64,000 nt of DNA from Meconema thalassinum (taxonomy: Eukaryota > Arthropoda > Insecta > Orthoptera > Tettigoniidae). The position numbers were made by a program, and so were the translations under genes. A model generated the notes under the pieces. It made no database searches. It saw nothing but the letters and a program-made list of their open reading frames with translations, and had not been told where the DNA came from. The stretch's first letter is position 1, and each line of letters starts with the position of its first letter. The stretch lies in the NCBI GenBank assembly GCA_946902985.2, contig OX336388.2, positions 1,211,456,609 to 1,211,520,608 of the forward strand, written 5' to 3'. Positions 13,230 through 24,650 of this stretch are shown here, piece after piece.

Positions 13230-13490
13230 GAACACTTTTGACTGTCACCACGGAGGCCCAGCTTTGATTCCTGTCTCTACCAAGAAATTTTATTTTGATT
13301 TCAAAGCTGAAACGGGCTTTCCGTGGTTTCCCATTCTTACTCTAGCAAATGTCAGAGTGGTACCTGAAATAAGACCATGGGTGATCCACTACAAACCCCA
13401 ACCCCAATTACAAATAGACACACTTGTACAGTTATCCCGGTTTTTAGACAGATTCCAAACACACCCAAGTACACGATGTCACAAAGTCCC
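13230..13490 (+). mobile_element. SINE family C, copy 1
   Basis: The body phrases ccgtggtttcccattc and tagcaaatgtcagagtggta are the reverse complement of the catttgcctgg...gaaaccacgg hallmark seen in the minus-strand copies at 23386-23700, 28895-29145 and 29695-29935. A poor tRNA-like head precedes them. Boundaries are approximate. Confidence 0.6.
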
Positions 13491-13634
13491 TAAATGAATC
13501 AACAACAGCAACTTCAAATCTAGGAGGTACAGGGTGAAGTGAAATGAAACCTCTTTATGAAGATGTTTTTATGGTCAGATACCCCTTCTGACGCCAATAT
13601 AAACATAGGAGATAATAAGAGATTAAATGAAAGA

Positions 13635-13835
13635 ATCTTGGCAAGGAGTTGGAAGGAATCGGCCGTCGGCAATTAAAAGGTAAATCCCAGAATTTGGAGT
13701 TAAAAGTGAGAAACGATGGAAAACAACGAGTATTTCAAGGATGGCTGACGTTGAGATTCGAACCTACTCGTTTTCCGAGTCCGGATATAGCCTGGCCTCA
13801 CAAACTCGCACCCTAGTGTGCGTAGCTACTCTGGT
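13635..13835 (-). mobile_element. SINE-like repeat (C-related)
   Basis: The phrase ttggaaggaatcggccgtcg and a B-box-like complement (gagattcgaacctactcg) parallel the SINE nested at 34976-35266. It is degenerate and boundaries are approximate. Confidence 0.55.
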
Positions 13836-13984
13836 CAATAGCATTTAATAACAGTGGCTACCATTTTCCGCACTGCCAATAAATTTAACTCTGGTTGGAG
13901 GTACTGGAGTGGTTTCGAAGTTCCACAAATATTGTGAGCTACAAGAGTGTACTTACTTACAATAATAGTCTAATAATAATGAAC

Positions 13985-14328
13985 GAATGAAGATTGACCA
14001 GTGTAATCCACAGAGCCAGCTCCTGCAGGAAAACAACATCACTGTGGTACCAGCAAGTTAAACAAGATCTGCAAACCATTATACAAGACAGACAAACTTT
14101 CCGGAAAATGTTGAAAGAAGACCCACTGATTAAACTTAAGAAAGGGCAGAGACCAAAGAGGTCAGAAGCAGCTAAACAACTACAAAGTCAGAAAATGAAG
14201 GAGATACGGGCTAGGAAGAAGACTCTTAAGAATGTGAAACCAATCCCAAGTCATCAAGCTGAAAACCATTTTGATTAACCTACGTAGTCCATAGTTGGCT
14301 CATTCGAAGAAAGAATAATAATAATAAT
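13985..14328 (+). mobile_element. RTE-like LINE 3' end (G1) with (AAT)5 tail
   Basis: Frame 13994-14278 encodes a basic C-terminal segment (QQVKQDLQTII, QRPKRSEAAKQLQSQKMKEI, RARKKT). It resembles the C-termini of LINEs D and A in this window, where W-T/S-x-E-R is followed by K-rich MK-x-FW. The 3' UTR gtccatagttggctcattcg then aagaaag matches the LINE D 3' UTR on the other strand near 37870-37900. The tail is five AAT repeats at 14314-14328, directly abutted by the next LINE. Confidence 0.7.
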
Positions 14329-15267
14329 CCGAGAGCTTCCCCATCAAGACGGGAGTTAGATCCTTTGCCGACGACCTCGCCATACTGACCAACAGTATAG
14401 AAGAAGCTACTCACCACCTACAGAGTCTTCACGATGTAACTGTAAGGGCTGGCCTGAAGATCAACATTGGGAAGATTGAATTCATGACTAACATCAAGGA
14501 AACCTCGTCCACAATTCCAATTGAGGGGGTCATCATCCAAAAAGTCACTGTGGTCAAGTACCTAGGAGAGTGGATCTCGGCAAACCAGAGTGAGAATCTG
14601 ACCATAGACACCAAGTGCACCAAGTTCGAGAAGGCCTACCACTCACGCCGCAGCATCTACGCATCAAAGTCCCTCTCCAAAAACCTCAAACTCAGATACT
14701 ACAATTCAGTAGTAAAACCATCTGTTCACTACGCCTCTGAGTGCCTCGTGATGGCCAGGAAAGGCCCACTCAGGAAACTTGAACTCAAGGAGAGGAAGAT
14801 CCTGCGGAGGATACTAGGACCTATACGGGAAGCGGGAGGCTCCTACAGAATTCGGCATCAAGAAGACATTGTGACTTGTAAAAGAAAAAGGCGCCTGGAC
14901 TTCTATGGACATTTCACCCGCTTAATCCCTTGCCGGCTCACCAGTAAGATCTTCACAGTGGCAGGAAGAGGGAAGGCCTCTAGGACCAAGTGGGTCTCTA
15001 CGGTCAGGACTGGTTTAGACCACCTAGGGATCCCATCAAGACATCCGACAGGGATTTTTTCCTGTATCACTGACAGCTAGGAAGAACACCGGGGTCAGCA
15101 AACCTCCATGGACGGAGGAGAGAAAGCTGGCTGATAGTCAGATGATTAAACAGTACTGGAAGAAGAGAAAACATAAAGCGACGAGGAGACATGGACCCCG
15201 TGGTCCTCAATAGGCCCAAACGACGACGACAACGAAGAAGAAGAAAAGAAATAATAATAATAATAAT
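14329..15267 (+). pseudogene. RTE-like LINE (G2), 5'-truncated with internal deletion
   Basis: It starts immediately after the (AAT)5 tail of G1 with reverse-transcriptase sequence (ESFPIKTGVR). This jumps directly into SFADDLAILTNS, so the QGDGLSPLLFN block expected between them is deleted. The FADD catalytic box, VKYLGEWI, and the post-RT region (SVVKPSVHYASECLV, ERKILRRILGPI, KRRLDFYGHFTRL) follow. The main open frame is 14484-15080. A WTEERK segment continues in another frame, so there is a frameshift near 15060-15080. It ends in six AAT repeats at 15250-15267. It is non-functional. Confidence 0.85.
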
Positions 15268-15269
15268 CA

Positions 15270-16045
15270 CCTAAATATTTGTGAGAGCAATTTTACCACT
15301 GGAACTGAACCCTCGTTCATACACATTGACTGATCCAAAAGTATCATTAGTCTATTATTTGCTTGGATGGCAAATTCTTCTTAACATGTGGACTACATTA
15401 CCTCTATTTGACGACCTATAAAGTGGGTGTAACTAAATTTTTGGGTGTCCAGGAGCTGTGATCAAGGCGCCATACTATTAGTTGAATGATGGGACTGTCA
15501 AGTAATCCAGGGAAAGCCACATTTAAGATGGCTAAAGTCAGCGTTGGGTTTCCAACCTTTGTTCTTCAGAATTGCTGCTACCCCCTCATGCATTCACTGT
15601 GCTTGACTTAGTGAGAACGACTACTAAGAGGTAATTGGTATGTGTGACTCGGTGCTAGGTTAGTTTCTCGTTAATTACCTAGAATGGTTACGGATGGTTA
15701 CGATGGTTTATCATCCATCCCCTCTGTTTTCAAACGAGGAACCCTCACAAACCTACATGACAGCGACAAGTGCTTCATGCTGGCACTGGTGTTGTCAGAT
15801 AGGGGTAATTACCCTGCATGTGCTACTAATTTATGTACGCATGTGTACGTTAGATTTTTAATTCTCTTCAATTAGCTCTCACTTCGTGTAATCTTAACGA
15901 GCTACCACTGCGTAGCACTTTAGCATTACATGGTCTATAATCACATCATTTATTTACAGATGTGACGGTAGTCTCGCAAGATGCCGGGATTCATAGGTCA
16001 GAAGAGCTCTCATCAGAAGGCCAGGGTAGGATCCTCTTAAGCTCT
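15270..16045. other. No gene recognised
   Basis: No coding or repeat family was identified. An (AAT)-rich tract begins at ~16060 and leads into the next LINE. Confidence 0.4.
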
Positions 16046-16108
16046 GAATTTACTGTGTAATAATAAAGATAATACTAATACTAATAATAATAATATTAAT
16101 AATAATAA

Positions 16109-16925
16109 GAGATAGCCAATAAAACAGGTTTAAAGATTTCTGTTGAAAAAACAAAATTTAAGACAAATACTAAAATGCACCAGAAACCCTTATAACAAAA
16201 ATTTGTCAAATTAAGTTCAAGTATTTGGGGGAAATAATTCAGAAGAATAGCTTAGAAAAATCTGCTGTAGAAGAAAGAGTGCACATGATTCAAAGAGCAT
16301 ATGGTATAACTAGGAATATCTATAATATAACAAAAGATGTTTATCTAAGAAATTGAAAATACAGCACTATAGAACAGTAATTAAACCAGAATGCGTATAT
16401 GCCAGTGAATGTCTAATACTAAATTATAAATTGGATAAATTAGAAGTATCAGAAAGAAATATTATACGCAACATTCTCGGTCCATTAAGAACTACAAAGT
16501 TTTGGAAATTAAGAAGTAACGAAGAAATATATCGGAACATTGAAAACATAACGGAGACAATAAAGAAGAGGCGATTGTTATTTTTCGGACAGTTATATAG
16601 AATGAATAATAGCAGGTTAACCAAACAGATTTTTAAATATCTTTGAAAAAAGAAATCGACAACAGCCTGGTTTCAAGAAGTAAAGAATGATTTAGAAAAA
16701 ACAATGTAAAAGAAGAAGATGCACTAGAGAGAGAAATTTAAAAAAAAGGTATTGGGAATGGAAGGACTCCAAGGAAAGCAATATAAGAAAACAGGCTCAA
16801 AATGGTCGGAAGAGAGAAAGAAGACACACAGCGAAAAGATGAAGGAGCACTGGAGGAAGAAGAAAGAACAACAAAGGACTAAACATTGAAATTGGTTCGT
16901 GGTCCTCGGAAGACTCTAATGGAGA
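16109..16925 (+). pseudogene. RTE-like LINE (H), 5'-truncated, starts at an (AAT)n tract
   Basis: Directly after AAT repeats ending at ~16108 the sequence reads EIANKTGLKISVEKTKF and, after stops and shifts, KYLGEIIQ-like, VIKPECVYASECLI, ERNIIRNILGPL, TIKKRRLLFFGQLYRM (open 16353-16646) and finally SKWSEERKKTHSEKMKEHW. This is the post-RT C-terminal half of the same LINE group as D and A. Several frameshifts and stops make it a relic. The reverse-transcriptase core is absent. Confidence 0.8.
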
Positions 16926-16929
16926 AAGA

Positions 16930-18005
16930 AAGAAGAATAACACGTGTACAGTCTAAACAGTCTGGAAATACAGTGAGTTGACCCAAGAAATAACGATGAT
17001 GTGCCATCAAGACAGGATGACTGTTAAAACTCAGAATTTTTTCTTGGTTTATGCCGTGTCTTGTGTGGGGTTTCGCCCAGGAACACCAAACTGGCTCATC
17101 AGCAGGCTCTCGGTGTTCCTTGCCCGGACCCGCACAGGAGTAGTGAACTATGCACTACCTCCCTTCTTATGAAGCGTACGTGTGCCTCTTAACTGCGAGA
17201 GATAAAGGCGTAAGCAGTCTTCCATCCCCCTATAAAGGCTTCCAAAATGATTGTATATTGGCTTTCACGGACCGTCAATTGAAACTCAGCATATTTTCTA
17301 GGTTTATGACTGTTGTACCACTTGCCCTCTCAGCAACAGGTGTTGTACCCACATCTCTGAAGAGAAACTTGCAAGTATAGGAACTTTTCATCAGTACAGT
17401 GATATATGCCAAAAATCTGTGATTCTTAGTACTTGCGCAATAATAATAAATAATAATAATAAATACAGCACTTTAATCCCCTAAGGGCAATGGCCTCCTG
17501 TCTAGGCAGGGATTTTGCTCCATTACACTCATTAGGTGAGCAGTCCTAAAGAGTAGTGAGGCACCTAGTGGTGCACTTTTCTGGCATGTTAGTCTCTGTT
17601 CTTGAATTGTTCTTATAGCTATTGATATACCTATTCCTAACCTAGTTACAGTATTGTCTATGTTCTGTATTCTTGTTCTTATATCTAATATTTGCAAAAT
17701 TGTTAATGTTTCTAGCACGTTCACTTTATTTTAGTACAGTTTTAAATGTCCTCAATACATTATCGCTATTGTATTTAAGGGTTCACTATGTTGCACTGAG
17801 TTGCTCCTTTCCTTTCCTTTCCTCGCATATATGTACTATGTTTTGAAAAGGATCATCTCTAGGGTCTTGCGCAATAGTAGGAACGATTTTATACCTCCCC
17901 ACCACATAAATTAAATAGAAGACCAACAGCTTGCAGTAGAATGTCGCTTGTGATCATTTCCCGCCATTTGTAACAATTGGCGTGTATACAAGAGAGAATA
18001 CCAAT
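16930..18005. other. No gene recognised
   Basis: There is an AAT-rich microsatellite at ~17440-17463. The rest has only short ORFs with no recognisable motif. Confidence 0.4.
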
Positions 18006-18014
18006 AACAACAAT

Positions 18015-18351
18015 AATGGAAATGAAAATCCACAGCCTGTTTCCAGTCGATCGACTGGATCAGGGAATGGAATGAATAAAGCCCCCATCTAGCGGCGAGG
18101 ATATGAACTGTGCCGGCTGCCGAAACCTGTCGCACTTCCCTGGGGCAATGATTAAATGAATGATAGATGAAATGAAATGATAGAGGAGATTGTTGCTCGG
18201 ATGAAATTGTGACAGGGAAAACCGGAGTACCAGGAGAAAACTTGTGTGCCTCCAATTTGTCCAGCACAAATCCCACATGGAGTGACCGGAATTTGAACCA
18301 CGGACTGAGCGGTTAGAGGCCGGCGTGCTGCCACCTAAGTCACGGAGGCTC
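18015..18351 (-). mobile_element. SINE family A, copy 2, with 9-bp TSD
   Basis: A near-full-length match to the copy at 1737-2070 (shared cccccatctagcggcgagga, aactgtgccggctgccgaa). Its tRNA-like head is at the right. The duplication aacaacaat lies at 18006-18014 and 18352-18360. Confidence 0.85.
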
Positions 18352-18934
18352 AACAACAATGACAATAATGATAATAGTAAATACACACATATATACAAAT
18401 TCAATTGAGACTGTTTTCCCTTTCAGCGTAAAGACTAGAATGCAAGCCTCTATTTGTAAATAAGTCGCTTTCGTGATCCCCTATTAGCAGTTAGCATTGT
18501 GGCCTCCTCTGATTCTGCACCTCTCATTTTGGAATCGTTCATCACTGAATTTAACCACTGTTATAGTCCATCAGTTGCCTCCAGCTTGTACCTCTACTAC
18601 TCTAGCCCTCAATAACCAAGCTCATTAACCTCTTAGATAATCTCCCCTCCCCCTATTCTCGGCACGTGACTCCACCATCTGCGTCGGCTCAAACAATCAG
18701 CTTCATTTAGCGTGCTCATTTCTAACTTAACCTTTCATCTTCCTCCCATTGCTCCTATCTATTTGTCCCACAAATCGTTCGTGCTCACTTCATATAAGTT
18801 ACCACCAGCGTATGTACGGGATATCCTAATCCAGTTCACACTTTCATACAGCAAAGGAGATTTTCATCGCTATAGTAACTTCTCTCCTGTATAATACAGT
18901 AGATTCTCAACTAATAATTATACTAATGTTATCA

Positions 18935-19790
18935 ATTTAACGTCCCTTTTAATTTCTGTGGCTTTAAAGACCCCGGGGTGCGGGAATTTCCTACTGAAGT
19001 GGTTATTTAACATGCCATCAAATCCACTGATACGAGTGTCTCATCAAATTGGCAGGTGAAAAGCTGAAGGAAGTAGGATACTTTTGTTACTTAGGAAGCA
19101 AAATAACCAGTGATGGACGAAGCAAAGAGGATATAAAAAGTGGGTTGGCTCAAGCAAGGAAAGCATTTCTACAAAAAAGGAATCTGTTGACATCGAATAT
19201 AAATTTAGGTATTATGAAGTCATTTTTGAAAGCCTTTGTCTGGAGTGTGGCACTCTATGGAAGTGAAACTTGGACTATTGGTGCAGCAAAAAGGAGGGGA
19301 ATTGAAGCGTTTGAAATGTGGTGTTACAGGAGAATGATGAAGATCAGATGGGTAGATAGGGTTACAAACGAAGAGGTATAAAGACGAGTGGGAGGGGAGA
19401 GATGTTTCTGGCGACTGCTAATGAAGAGAAGAGATAGGTTGGTAGGACACATACTAAGACACCCAGGAAAAGCAAGCTTAGTTATGGAATGGAGGGTCGA
19501 GGACAAGAACTGTAGGGGTAGACCAATGTTAGAATATGTTAAACAGATTGCCTTGGATGTAGGGTGTGGTAGCTATGTAGAGATGAAACGATTAGCTCAG
19601 GACGGGGAGGAATAGAGAGCTGCATCAAACCAGTCAAAAGACTGAAGACTCAAACAACAACAACGAGGGTCTCGAATTCAGCTACCCTCAAATGTCGACT
19701 CATTCTGTTGGGATTCGATCCCGCAACTTCAGGCACAGCAGAAAACCACTTTCCCGTTGCGCCATATAGCCAGCTGACTGGGTAATTAAA
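18935..19790 (-). mobile_element. SINE family D, copy 2, split by a LINE insertion
   Basis: The fragment 18935-19045 (taacgtcccttttaatttct, ccccggggtgcgggaatttc) and the fragment ~19665-19790 (B-box complement gggattcgatcccgcaactt, gccatatagccagctgactg) are the two halves of a minus-strand family D SINE. The 3' end of LINE J lies between them, so the LINE inserted later. Confidence 0.7.
19046..19664 (+). pseudogene. RTE-like LINE (J) 3' end, copy 1
   Basis: It encodes the C-terminal part of an RTE-like reverse transcriptase: AGEKLKEVGYFCYLGSKI, SVALYGSETWTIGAA, IEAFEMWCYRRMMKIRW, DRVTNEEV, then KRRDRLVGHILRHPG and RGRPMLEYVKQIALDVG. One stop replaces a leucine codon after NEEV (19379-19381) and another follows QDGEE. 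The 3' end is gaagactcaaacaacaacaac. It is about 95% similar by eye to the copy at 34900-35885. The RT core is absent. Confidence 0.85.
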
Positions 19791-21955
19791 CGACTTTCTT
19801 TGGATATTGTTGATGTGAGGTATTTGTCAAATGCAAAAATACACCCTTCCTCATAAATGGAACATCGAGTGGAAAGGAATATTCCTTTTTCCTAAAAGTA
19901 TCAACTAAGGGCACCTACAGGGATATACCGTATATAACGATAGATTGAAATAGGGGGTAGATCAGTCCCGGAGATTTTTACTTTAAATTGCGGTGTGTAT
20001 TACAGTCAACGGTGGGATTTAGAAACCCACAAGTCTCCAGATACGAACGCAGTTAGAGGAGTCATGGAAAACCTTTATGCAAATGCAAAACATGATACTG
20101 TTTTTGGCGATTGGGTTATTCATGAAAACGCAGCTTAGTGCACTACATATGTATTGATAATGAGCACAGAGTACTTGGGTGTGCATTGGAATTGTTTGAT
20201 AATAACTTGTATTCCTGTGGTGGCTGTAACAGTGTATGTAACTGCCATGGGATAGGTGCCCCGGGATTTGATATTAGGTGACATCCCAGCATTTGCCTGG
20301 AGGGAATATAGATTAATACAAGGAAATCCACACTCGTGAGGGTTGTTGTTAACGTTGTGATTTGAACCACTAACCTCAGGATTTGTTGAGGCTCCTTTTT
20401 TCAGTTATGGTTCAATACGCACGACTGTGCCAATTGGAATTTATTGTAATACTTAAAGGTTCTTTCCAGAAGGACGTAATCACAAATAGACAGAATAACA
20501 TTCAAAATGTTCCAAAGTTACAATCGAGAATAGCATCGATTATACTGCTTCTATCATAGACCTCAAACAAATTAATAACTACGTTTTGATGCTGTGCTGT
20601 ACCTGTCATTAATTTATTTGCGTGAAGCAACATGTTTATATGTTACAATCAGTAGATCACAGAAGAGCCTTGCCTTTACAAAGTTTGGCATAGATGAATC
20701 TCCTCTGCTTCAAACAGTGAACTAGAGAGAACCGAAAAAGGAAATAAAGAAGGAAGCATCAATCTAATTACGAAAATGCTCTTGGAATCTTTCAGAAGTA
20801 ACCATTCAAAATCCTAAACAGAGGGAGAATTCCACAATTTTTCCAATGTAATATTGTGGAACATCCTATGTCCTTCTGGAAACATAGAATAACATTATAA
20901 TAAACCTCGCTGTGCAAGCGTGCATGTTAAATCGTCCACCAGATGCCATAAAGAGCTGCAGCAAATCCTGAGGTCAGTCGTTCGAGTCAAGTCGCCAACA
21001 GTGGGCTTCCAGACTGCGCTTTTCCCGTTGATATGTCTACAAACCCACTAGTCAAATGGTACAAAATATCAAGTCCCGGGGTACCTACCTCAAACCTTCA
21101 TCATGGTATTTTCAGTCACACACACTACTATAGTTACTACACAAAGACAGGTCATCAGACAAATCCAATACACGCACAATAGCTAATGCCAAACAAATGC
21201 CCCAATCCCCTATAGCAACGTAAAAATGCATGTAGGTAGTCATACAAGAACCTTCATTGAAAACAGTGTCATATTTAATATTTGTTTAAAATTATCCAAC
21301 CTCCTTCCCCCAAAGAAATGTATAGATTACGGCGCTTCTACTCCAGAAACTGTAGCTAGTGATCAAATTAGTAAGTGCTTTAACACTCCGAGCTATCATC
21401 CTGGGGTATAACGACTACTGCTCCGATGATTCATCTCCAAGTTCATTATATCTTTGTGTTTTGCTCCCTACGGAAATTGAAACTACATTCCCGCAGATAA
21501 TGCTTTCCTCGTCATCTATAATTAGAGAGTATATTTTTTTAAAGCCAACCTGCGGTCTCTTCCCTTAAGTCCCCTTTATATTTGAAATCATTCTGACTCA
21601 CAAATTCAACAGCTGGTGAATATTGCAAACTGTTAACTATGTGAGTCAAGCTAATTTAATATTAACCAGGCTCAAGATGGGGTCACGCGAATAATGCGGC
21701 ACGATATTGATTACAAATATAGCCACCGGGGTTAAAAATACTTTGCTGTTCGGATGAAGATTGGTCGAACGAAAGGTAGGTCTCATTTTGGAAAAGCCAT
21801 GTTTAATTCAGTAAGAAGCCGTGGACCTAATTGAATTTGAGCTAATAGAGAGAGACGGTGCGGACGAAGCAGTCGGTCTGCAGAATAATAGAAACTTCGC
21901 TTCCTTGAAGGAAGAGACCGTGGCAGAGTAGCAAAGATAAAGCAATAATGGAAAG

Positions 21956-22005
<50 letters not shown>

Positions 22006-22205
22006 GTGAATTTCTATCCCTGTGGGCTGCCATCGTTTTAGTAAACAGTTCTGATTGAACAGACATTCAATAATATACACCAAGCGATTCCAGACGTGAT
22101 AATTTATCTCTCTATAAAATAGCACACACCAGGCAATATTTCTACAATGGTTGAGTGTGCAGTACAGTCGGTTGGCATTTATAGGTGCTTAAATTCCAGG
22201 TACTC
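19790..22205. other. No gene; SINE debris and (GAAA)n
   Basis: A weak family C-type SINE (ccagcatttgcctggaggg, tgatttgaaccactaacctc) lies at ~20215-20395 on the minus strand. A degenerate tRNA-like SINE lies at ~20950-21190 (gaggtcagtcgttcgagtc). A (GAAA)n tract lies at ~21957-22003. No coding region was identified. Confidence 0.45.
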
Positions 22206-23385
22206 ATATCAGCAGATTTTCTAATACGTTTAAGATATATGGTATAGAGGGAAGGCTGCTACAGGCAATCAAAACTATTTATGTTGATAGTCAGGCTGCA
22301 GTGAGAGTTGATGGTAGGATGAGTTCTTGGTTCAAGGTTGTTACAGAAGTGAGGCAAGGCTGTAACCATATATAGATCGTAGGCTTTCACAGCCGGTGTC
22401 TAGTTTATCATCTAGGCCTACAGGATGGGGTCGCGTCGTTATCGATGATTGTTTCCTGACGTGTCGGCTGTCATTGCAGCAGCCTTAATCGTCGGGAAAC
22501 AATCACCGTAAGGCTGTAACCTCTTAACAGTACTGTTTATTTTATATATGGACCATGTACTGAAGGGCATAAACTGGCTGGGTGTGATTCAATTAGGTGT
22601 AATTAGGTAAGCAGTCTGGCTTAAGCTGTTGACCTGGTTGTAATGGCAAACTCCATCGAAAGCTTGCAAGCCAACATGTTAGAACTTGGAGAGAAATGTA
22701 GGGAGTATGGTATGAAGATCAAAATTTCACGGAAGGAGGTTATCTCGGTAAGGAAGAAACCCAAGAAAATAGAATACCAGGTAGGAGGAACTAAATTGGA
22801 GTAGGTGGAACATTTTAAGTACGTTACCTGGGCTGTGTATTCTCAAAGGATGGGGAAGGAAATAGAGTTGAGGTGTAGAAAAGCCAATGCAGTGAGTTCT
22901 CAGCTGCGATCTACAATATTCTGCAAGAGAGAAGTGAGTGTAGTGACGAAATCACTACATCGCTCAATATTTAGACCGACCTTGCTGTGGAAGTGAAAGC
23001 TGGGTAGATTCAGGATGTCTGATACATAAGCTAGAGGTAACTGATATGAGGATAGCGGGAATGATTGCTAGAAAAAATAGATGGGAGCAATGGCAGGAAG
23101 GTACTCGTAATGAAGAGATAGATGCTAAGTTATAAATGAACACGCTAAATGAATCTGCTCCTATGAGCTGACTCAGATGGTGGGGTCGAATAGAATGGGG
23201 GAGGAGAAATTAGCAAAGAAGTCAATGATTTCGGCTGTAAAGGGTAAGAGAAGTACAGGTAGACCTAGGAGGCGATGGTTATATTCTGTGTTGAACAATT
23301 TCAAAGTGAGAGGTGTAGAAACAGAGGAGGCCGCAGTTATTGATTAATTTAGGGATTTTTGCGACACCGTGGACAAGTAACCCCA
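22206..23385 (+). pseudogene. LINE reverse-transcriptase relic (E)
   Basis: Segments in shifting frames read GIEGRLLQAIKTIYVDSQAA, SWFKVVTEVRQGC, then a degraded FADD region (VDLVVMANSIESLQANM), KIKISRKEVISV, VEHFKYVTWAVYSQ and SLHRSIFRPTLLWK. These correspond to RT palm blocks 4-6 and the downstream region of a non-LTR retrotransposon. There are many stops and shifts. A short insertion at ~22371-22511 interrupts the VRQGC motif. The family differs from LINEs A and D. Confidence 0.75.
22371..22511. mobile_element. Short non-autonomous insertion with internal inverted repeat
   Basis: The LINE phrase aaggctgtaac occurs immediately left (ending ~22370) and right (starting ~22511) of a ~140-bp segment, as expected of an ~11-bp target duplication. 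The insert starts catatatagatcgtaggctt and carries the inverted pair gattgtttcctgacg / cgtcgggaaacaatc. It has no ORF. It could be a SINE or MITE; I cannot name the family. Confidence 0.7.
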
Positions 23386-23700
23386 TGTACTTGGGTGTAT
23401 GTTTTGAATCTGTTTTATAACCTGAGCCATTGTGATGGCTGTAGTATTGCGTGTATTTGTAAATAGTATAGGATTAGGCCTTAATGAAGGTACCATCCAG
23501 GCATTTGCCTGGGGTAGAAGTAGGAAACCACGGAAAATCACTTGTAAGATAGCTTATGTGGGAATCGAGCCCACTTCTTCTCAAGTTATGAATCACGAGG
23601 CTGAGTTTAACCCGTTCCAGCCCTTAGATCAGAATTAAATTTCTTGGCAGAGCCTGGGAACGAACGCGGACCTCTGCGGGGACAAGTTGCAAATGAAAGT
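23386..23700 (-). mobile_element. SINE family C, copy 2
   Basis: The hallmark catttgcctggggtagaagt, gaaaccacgg and a tRNA-like complement (gaacgaacgcggacctctgc) at the right end place it on the minus strand. It lies between LINE E and the TIR element. Boundaries are approximate. Confidence 0.7.
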
Positions 23701-23702
23701 TA

Positions 23703-24086
23703 CAGGCCGGACGTTTGTTTGAGACGATGCCCTTGTCCTTGAAGCTTGTGGGTGTGTCTGTACACAGTCACTTTCTCGCCCTCTCGCTTCAGAGTTGTCA
23801 CCGCCGGTCTGATGTAATGGAATTCCAGACTTGAGCACATGACGACACCACCGTCCAGAACAGTACAGTCCCCGTCGAAGTATTGTGTGACGTGGAAGTA
23901 AACGCTACATAGTTACGAACAGAACGCCATTATATATGCCAATGACTGTACTTCAGCAGTAGTGTGGGACAGCCTTGTCAATCATCTGACCACATGGGGC
24001 AGCTGCCAACAACACAGATACTGTAGTAACTCGCCTCCAGGCTTCCATTATGATTTATCACTCGTCTAAGACAAACGTCCGGCCTG
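23703..24086. mobile_element. Short DNA transposon with ~25-bp terminal inverted repeats
   Basis: The left end caggccggacgtttgtttga continues gacga; the right end is its inverted match, tcgtctaagacaaacgtccg then gcctg, with two or three mismatches. The 384-bp element has no transposase. No clear target duplication is visible (left flank ...aaagtta, right flank tttttt...), so the superfamily is unresolved. Confidence 0.65.
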
Positions 24087-24359
24087 TTTTTTGTCTACAC
24101 GATGCATAATAATTTACTATCTGAATTTGATACCATCTGATTATAAATTGACATTAATATTAATATTTCGTGATGGTGAATCTATCTAATTTTCTCCAGA
24201 TCAGAGTCGTAAACATACAGAAAACTTTAATAGTTAGATTGTCTTATAACAAGCCTTGTCGTTAATGTAGTCAATGATACAAGTAACACGTTGAGATTAT
24301 ATTCTTAAAATTGTGGTTACGTTCTGTAACTAACCATAATTACTATACATTAATATTCG

Positions 24360-24650
24360 TGCTTGTTCTGAACCAAATTCAGGAGCATCGATGCCTGTTG
24401 AACACCATCAAGAAAAGGTAAACAAAACTCATGGGACACATACTCAGACATGACACTCTCCTTCTGGTAATTTTTGAAGGAAACATTTTGGGGAAAGAAA
24501 CAAGGGGACGACCAAGACAATCGTATCTCAAGAACATTGTCAAGGAGACGGAATGTGACTCGTATGTCAATATGAAAAGAACTGCTCAATACCGTAATAA
24601 ATGGCTGCAACGACAAGGCTTTTAGCCTTTAGAAGCTGATGATGATCAAC
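24360..24650 (+). pseudogene. RTE-like LINE 3' end (F)
   Basis: It encodes CLLNTIKKR (stop) KLMGHILRHDTLLLVIFEG, RGRPRQSYLKNIVKETE and YVNMKRTAQYRNKWLQRQGF. This is the GHILR...RGRPR...W C-terminal signature shared with LINE J but diverged. There are one internal stop and a normal terminal stop. No RT core. Confidence 0.7.

Noticed and set aside
21808..22125. ORF rich in FLSFFLSFFLS, possible membrane protein
   Set aside because: It is a translation of a (GAAA)n microsatellite.
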